Positions 5,915 to 9,905 of a stretch of 9,905 nt of DNA are shown here, piece after piece (positions within the stretch are counted from its first letter, which is position 1; the number at the start of each line of letters is the position of its first letter). The notes beneath the pieces are model-generated. The model was not told where the DNA came from. It made no database searches and was given only the letters and a program-made list of their open reading frames with translations. This stretch comes from Steroidobacteraceae bacterium. Lineage in GTDB: Bacteria > Pseudomonadota > Gammaproteobacteria > Steroidobacterales > Steroidobacteraceae. The stretch lies in the NCBI GenBank assembly GCA_021325695.1, contig JAJTCR010000022.1, positions 1 to 9,905 of the forward strand, written 5' to 3'. Made by a program: the position numbers and the translations under genes.

Positions 5915-8614
5915 ATGAGAGACAGCTTCAAGACCCGCAGCTCGCTGGCGGTGGGTGACCAGTCATACGAGGTGTTCAGCCTCCCGGCGCTGCAGGGCCA
6001 CGACCTCGACCGTCTGCCATTCTCGCTCAAGGTACTGCTCGAGAACCTGCTGCGATTCGAGGACGGCATCAACGTCACGCGCGAGGATATCGAGGCACTG
6101 CTCAAGTGGGACGCCAAGGCCACGCCCAGCTACGAGATCGCGTTCACGCCGGCGCGCGTCATCATGCAGGACTTCACGGGCGTCCCCGCGATCGTCGACC
6201 TCGCCGCGATGCGTGAGGCAATGGTCCGTCTCGGCGGCGATCCGCAGGAAATCAATCCCCTCGCCCCTGCCGAGCTCGTGATCGACCACTCCGTCCAGGT
6301 CGACGCGTACGGTTCAGCGGACTCGGCGCGCACGAACACGACGATCGAATTCGAGCGCAACGGCGAGCGTTACTCGTTCCTGCGCTGGGGCCAGAACGCG
6401 TTTCGCAACTTCCAGGTGGTGCCGCCGTCGACTGGCATCGTGCACCAGGTCAATCTCGAGCACCTCGCGCGCGTCGTCTTCGCCGAGACCCGGGACGGCG
6501 TGAAGCGCGCGTTCCCCGACACGCTCGTCGGCACCGACTCGCACACCACGATGGTCAACGGACTGGGCGTGCTCGGCTGGGGCGTCGGCGGAATCGAGGC
6601 CGAGGCCGCCATGCTCGGGCAGCCCGTCACGATGCTGATCCCGCAGGTCATCGGGTTTCGCCTCAAGGGCGGCCTGCCGGCCGGCTCGACGGCCACGGAC
6701 CTGGTACTCACGGTCACCGAGATGCTGCGCAAGAAGGGCGTGGTCGACAAGTTCGTCGAATTCTTTGGCGACGGCCTCGCCAACCTGCCGCTCGCCGACC
6801 GTGCGACGATCGCCAACATGTCGCCGGAGTTCGGCAGCACGGTCGCGATCTTCCCGATCGACGAGGAGACGATCCGCTATCTCGAGCTGACCGGCCGCGC
6901 GGCCGAGCAGGTTGCGCTGGTGGAAGCCTACGCGAGGGCACAGGGCCTCTGGCGCTGCAACGGCATGCGCGAAGCGGATTACACCGACGTGCTCGAGCTC
7001 GACCTCGCGACCGTCGAGCCCAGCCTCGCGGGGCCGAAGCGCCCGCAGGACCGCGTCCCGCTCAAGTCGTCGAAGGAGATTTACCGCAAGTGCCTGGTCG
7101 CCATGGCGACCGAGCGCGCCGCGAAGAATCCCGGCGCCACCGGCACGGCGACCGTGACGAGCGGCGGCCAGACGTTCGACCTCGTGGACGGCGCGGTCGT
7201 GATTGCCGCGATCACCAGTTGCACCAACACGTCGAACCCGAGCGTCCTGATCGGCGCCGGGCTGCTCGCCCGCAAGGCGCGCAAGCTCGGGCTGGTCGCA
7301 AAGCCGTGGGTCAAGACGAGCCTTGCCCCGGGTTCGCGCGTCGTGACTGATTACCTGCAGAAGGCCGGCCTGCTCGAAGACCTCGAAGCCATTGGGTTTT
7401 ACGTCGTGGGCTACGGCTGCACGACCTGCATCGGCAACTCGGGCCCGCTGCGCCCGGAGATCTCGGACGGCCTCAGGACCGGGGACACCATCGCCACCTC
7501 CGTGCTCTCGGGTAACCGCAACTTCGAGGGTCGCGTGCACTCGGAGGTGAAGATGAACTTCCTCGCCTCGCCCCCGCTCGTCGTCGCCTATGCACTTGCG
7601 GGCACGATGGACATCGACCTCAACAACGAACCGATCGGCACCGACACCGAAGGCAAGCCGGTCTTCCTGAAGGACATCTGGCCGTCGGCGCACGAAGTCG
7701 CCACGACCGTCGGCGCGTCCGTCGACGCGGCAATGTTCAAGAAGAGCTACTCGAGCGTCTTCACCGGGGACGAACACTGGCAGGCGATCGACGTGCCCAG
7801 GGACGAGGTCTACCAGTGGGAAGCCACCTCGACCTACGTGCGCAATCCCCCGTATTTCCAGGGCATGACGATGACGCCCGGCGGCGTCGCGGACATCCGT
7901 GGCGCACGCGCGCTCGCGGTGCTCGGCGACTCGGTCACGACCGACCACATCTCCCCCGCGGGCAACATCGCGAAGTCCAGTCCCGCCGCGAAGTACCTCA
8001 TGGCGCAGGGCGTGCAGCCGGCGGACTTCAACCAGTACGGTGCGCGTCGCGGCAACCACGAGGTCATGATGCGCGGCACCTTCGCGAACATCCGGCTGCG
8101 CAACCTGCTGCTGCCGGGCACGGAGGGCGGCGTCACGCTGCACATTCCGACGGGCGAGCAGATGTCGATCTACGACGCGGCCATGAAGTACAAGGCCGAG
8201 GGCACACCGTTGATCGTGATCGCGGGCAAGGAGTACGGCACGGGCTCGTCGCGTGACTGGGCGGCCAAGGGCACGATGCTGCTCGGCGTCAAGGCAGTGA
8301 TCGCCGAAAGCTTCGAGCGCATCCACCGGTCGAATTTGATCGGCATGGGCGTGCTGCCGCTCCAGTTCAAGGAAGGCGAGCGTGCGCAGACGCTGGGGCT
8401 GACCGGGCGCGAAAGCTTCGAGCTCATCGGCCTGAACGGCGGGGCGGCGAAGGTCGTCACCGTCGTCGCAACGCCCGTCGCGGGCTCGGGCTCGCCGATC
8501 AAGTTCGAGGCGCGCGTCCGCATCGACACGCCGAAGGAGCGCGATTACTTCCAGCACGGCGGCATCCTGCAGTACGTGATCCGCCAGCTGGCAAGCCAGA
8601 GCAAGGCCGCCTGA
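5915..8614 (+). CDS. acnA: Aconitate hydratase A (AcnA)
   Basis: This cytosolic [4Fe-4S] enzyme isomerises citrate to isocitrate through cis-aconitate in the TCA and glyoxylate cycles. The 899-residue length and the opening '[20 protein letters not shown]' mark it as AcnA/IRP1-like rather than AcnB. The cluster ligands are Cys436 in '[13 protein letters not shown]' and Cys502 and Cys505 in '[14 protein letters not shown]', in line with their positions in E. coli AcnA. Other motifs include '[15 protein letters not shown]', '[20 protein letters not shown]', '[14 protein letters not shown]', '[15 protein letters not shown]' and '[16 protein letters not shown]' of the swivelling C-terminal domain. 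It is preceded by a good GGAGG and probably its own promoter. As in IRP1 relatives, apo-protein RNA binding is conceivable but not shown here. A sirtuin gene follows about 47 bp downstream. Confidence 0.98.
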   Translation: MRDSFKTRSSLAVGDQSYEVFSLPALQGHDLDRLPFSLKVLLENLLRFEDGINVTREDIEALLKWDAKATPSYEIAFTPARVIMQDFTGVPAIVDLAAMREAMVRLGGDPQEINPLAPAELVIDHSVQVDAYGSADSARTNTTIEFERNGERYSFLRWGQNAFRNFQVVPPSTGIVHQVNLEHLARVVFAETRDGVKRAFPDTLVGTDSHTTMVNGLGVLGWGVGGIEAEAAMLGQPVTMLIPQVIGFRLKGGLPAGSTATDLVLTVTEMLRKKGVVDKFVEFFGDGLANLPLADRATIANMSPEFGSTVAIFPIDEETIRYLELTGRAAEQVALVEAYARAQGLWRCNGMREADYTDVLELDLATVEPSLAGPKRPQDRVPLKSSKEIYRKCLVAMATERAAKNPGATGTATVTSGGQTFDLVDGAVVIAAITSCTNTSNPSVLIGAGLLARKARKLGLVAKPWVKTSLAPGSRVVTDYLQKAGLLEDLEAIGFYVVGYGCTTCIGNSGPLRPEISDGLRTGDTIATSVLSGNRNFEGRVHSEVKMNFLASPPLVVAYALAGTMDIDLNNEPIGTDTEGKPVFLKDIWPSAHEVATTVGASVDAAMFKKSYSSVFTGDEHWQAIDVPRDEVYQWEATSTYVRNPPYFQGMTMTPGGVADIRGARALAVLGDSVTTDHISPAGNIAKSSPAAKYLMAQGVQPADFNQYGARRGNHEVMMRGTFANIRLRNLLLPGTEGGVTLHIPTGEQMSIYDAAMKYKAEGTPLIVIAGKEYGTGSSRDWAAKGTMLLGVKAVIAESFERIHRSNLIGMGVLPLQFKEGERAQTLGLTGRESFELIGLNGGAAKVVTVVATPVAGSGSPIKFEARVRIDTPKERDYFQHGGILQYVIRQLASQSKAA

Positions 8615-8661
8615 TGAACGGGTCTGGCGCCAGGGCATAGCGGACACAGGAACGGGACACC
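8615..8661 (+). other. acnA-sirtuin spacer with a 10-bp palindrome
   Basis: The gap contains the perfect palindrome CTGGCGCCAG (8624-8633). It also contains an eight-codon ATG frame (8615-8641) that overlaps the acnA stop region and ends at TAG, which I regard as noise. AGGA at 8648-8651 lies ten bases before the ATC at 8662 and could act as the sirtuin's ribosome binding site. No clear promoter or terminator is seen, so co-transcription with acnA is likely. Confidence 0.35.
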
Positions 8662-9402
8662 ATCGCCGTAACGCCAGTTTCCCTCGCGGTCGCGGCGCTT
8701 CGGGACGCCCGTCGCGTCTGCGTGCTGACCGGCGCGGGAATGTCCGCGGACAGCGGCGTCCCGACGTTCCGGGATGCGCAGACGGGGCTCTGGGCAAGAT
8801 TCCGGCCCGAAGACCTGGCCACGCCCGACGCCTTCGAGCGCGACCCCGAGCGCGTCTGGGCGTGGTACGAGTGGCGACGCGAATTGGTGCGCAATGCGGA
8901 ACCTCACGCGGGGCACCGCGCGCTCGTCGAACTCGCCGGTCGGGTGTCGCAGTTCACGCTCGTGACGCAGAACGTCGACGGCCTGCACCAGCGCGCGGGC
9001 AGCGTCGGCGTGGTCGAATACCACGGCAACATCCTGCGCGACCGTTGCGCGGGCGAAGGCATCTGCCGCGAGCGTTCGCCCCACTCGACGTCCGGCCTGC
9101 CGGAATGCTCGGCCTGCGGCGCGCTGCTGCGCCCGGACGTCGTGTGGTTCGGCGAGGCTATTCCGCGTCACGCGTTGCAGCAGGCCGATGCCGTGGCGGC
9201 GGACTGCGACTGCTTCCTGTCGATCGGCACCGCGGCGTTGGTATATCCCGCGGCGGGCCTGGCCGAGCGAGCGCTGCGCTCCGGCGCGAAGGTCATCGAG
9301 GTGAACATCGAGCCGACGGACCTGAGTCCGCTCGCCGACGTCGTGCTGACCGGGCCGGCCGGCGTCGTGCTCCCCGGCCTCGTGCAGTTACTCGATCGCT
9401 GA
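8662..9402 (+). CDS. SIRT5/CobB-type (class III) NAD-dependent protein deacylase
   Basis: Sirtuins remove lysine acyl groups using NAD+. Numbering from the ATC at 8662 (246 codons before the stop): 'GAGMSADSGVPTFRD' (24-38) binds NAD; 'TQNVDGLHQRAG' carries the conserved Asn and Asp; 'EYHGN' holds catalytic His121. Cys129, Cys135, Cys149 and Cys152 are candidate zinc ligands, with an unusual CX5C first pair. 'LRPDVVWFGEAIP' and 'IGTAALVYPAAGL' complete the fold. Tyr69 and Arg72 ('AWYEWRR') form the YxxR motif that class III sirtuins use to bind succinyl or malonyl lysine, so desuccinylase activity is plausible. No ATG, GTG or TTG occurs in frame between the stop at 8638-8640 and the GTG at 8722, which would delete the first helix and half of the first strand. 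I therefore place the start provisionally at ATC 8662 (T-I-A-V-T-P context); the minimal canonical form is 8722-9402. It follows acnA closely. Confidence 0.9.
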   Translation: MAVTPVSLAVAALRDARRVCVLTGAGMSADSGVPTFRDAQTGLWARFRPEDLATPDAFERDPERVWAWYEWRRELVRNAEPHAGHRALVELAGRVSQFTLVTQNVDGLHQRAGSVGVVEYHGNILRDRCAGEGICRERSPHSTSGLPECSACGALLRPDVVWFGEAIPRHALQQADAVAADCDCFLSIGTAALVYPAAGLAERALRSGAKVIEVNIEPTDLSPLADVVLTGPAGVVLPGLVQLLDR

Positions 9403-9419
9403 GCGGCGCACGGCGCCGC
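9403..9419. terminator. GC hairpin between convergent genes
   Basis: GCGGCGC-ACG-GCGCCGC is a perfect 7-bp stem with a 3-base loop, placed between the sirtuin stop (9400-9402) and the stop of the opposing gene (9424-9426). Its location suggests a shared two-way terminator. No T-run is present on either side, so it is not a textbook intrinsic terminator. Confidence 0.5.
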
Positions 9420-9423
9420 ACCG

Positions 9424-9905
9424 CTACCACGCTGCGCCTGCGGCCACCGCCTCCATTTCCTCGGGCGTCGACATCCTGCCGAGCACCTCGTTGCGGTGCG
9501 GAAAGCGCCCGAATCGCTCGACCACGTCGCGATGCGCGACCGCAAATGCCGTCCACTCGGGATTGCCGATCGCGTCGACGAGGCGCACGGACTCCGCCTG
9601 GTCGAGGCGGTCCTCGCTGTGTTGCAGCGGCATGTACGCAAACAACCGTTCGGGCGGCGTGAGCGCGTCGTGGAGGCCGGACTCGACCGCATGCCGCGTG
9701 AGTTCACGTGCGCGTACATCGCAGGCATAAGCACGCGGCGACCCGCGGTACAGGTGGCGGGAAAACTGGTCCAGGACCAGGATCGCCGCCAATGTCTCGT
9801 GCGCGGAATCGAGCCGCGGCGTCACGAGCCCGGCAGCCAGGCGGTCGTGCAGGTCGCGAAACCGTTCGTCGATCGTCGCGTCCAGCGCCCGGTTGGCGGC
9901 GAACC
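9424..9905 (-). CDS. DUF924 family protein, 5' end outside the window
   Basis: The frame is open from the right edge to a TAG at 9426-9424, giving 159 residues without the N-terminus. The visible part begins FAANRALDATIDERFRDLHD. The family landmarks are clear: 'LAAILVLDQFSRHLYRGSPRAYACD', then 'PPERLFAYMPLQHSEDRLDQ', then 'HRDVVERFGRFPHRNEVLGR' with 'STPEEMEAV' near the end. DUF924 proteins are uncharacterised, predicted all-helical TPR-like proteins of about 180-200 residues, so perhaps 25-40 residues are missing here. The GTG at 9825 is an internal Val codon, since homology continues upstream of it ('DERFRDLHDRLAAG'). No function can be assigned. It converges with the sirtuin gene across 21 bp. 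Confidence 0.9.
   Translation of the reverse strand, partial: FAANRALDATIDERFRDLHDRLAAGLVTPRLDSAHETLAAILVLDQFSRHLYRGSPRAYACDVRARELTRHAVESGLHDALTPPERLFAYMPLQHSEDRLDQAESVRLVDAIGNPEWTAFAVAHRDVVERFGRFPHRNEVLGRMSTPEEMEAVAAGAAW

Noticed and set aside
8615..8641. Eight-codon ATG frame after the acnA stop
   Set aside because: It is very short, overlaps the stop region, and has no ribosome binding site distinct from acnA coding sequence.
6314..8797. Long minus-strand open frame (over 800 codons) opposite acnA
   Set aside because: It is the shadow of a clear aconitase gene; the translation is Arg/Ala/Asp/His-rich and matches no family I recognise.
8862..9662. Plus-strand open frame crossing the sirtuin and DUF924 genes
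   Set aside because: It is out of frame with the sirtuin and antisense to DUF924, with an arginine-rich composition typical of a shadow frame.
1..9905. CRISPR array, tRNA/rRNA genes, IS elements or phage genes
   Set aside because: No regularly spaced repeats, cloverleaf-like sequences, transposase motifs or phage-type genes were seen on either strand.

Overview
The window reads as a high-GC (about two-thirds G+C by eye) gammaproteobacterial chromosome segment carrying housekeeping genes. Support for this lineage is the long E. coli-type PurB with nudJ and mnmA close by (in E. coli the order is nudJ-mnmA-hflD-purB), an AcnA-type aconitase, a class II fumarase and an ElaA-like acetyltransferase. 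A genus cannot be named from the sequence alone. I see no rRNA, tRNA, CRISPR array, prophage or insertion sequence.

Layout. On the minus strand at the left, fumC (202-1614) runs into the first 68 codons of a NudL-like Nudix CoA pyrophosphatase (1-205) through a GTGA start/stop overlap. Divergent from fumC, across a 90-bp gap, is a plus-strand series: purB (1705-3072), an ElaA-like GNAT acetyltransferase (3117-3632), an overlapping phospholipase-D-like protein without HKD catalytic motifs (3577-4083), nudJ (4172-4657), mnmA (4760-5872), acnA (5915-8614) and a SIRT5/CobB-type sirtuin (about 8662-9402). A GC hairpin separates the sirtuin from a convergent DUF924 gene (9424-9905, 5' end outside the window).

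How the genes relate. PurB releases fumarate, FumC hydrates fumarate to malate, and AcnA isomerises citrate, so several genes touch the TCA cycle. The sirtuin could remove acyl marks from such enzymes, which is inference. NudJ and MnmA form the usual nucleotide-hydrolase/tRNA-thiolation pair.

No clearly new system is visible. The points most worth a second look are: (1) the sirtuin has no ATG, GTG or TTG that would include its N-terminal helix, and an ATC sits exactly where a start is expected; (2) nudJ and mnmA each have a -10-like hexamer 6-7 nt before the ATG and no Shine-Dalgarno, suggesting leaderless mRNAs; (3) a nested inverted repeat spans the nudJ/mnmA junction and supplies the end of nudJ; (4) the GNAT and PLD-like frames overlap, possibly a split or frameshifted fusion.
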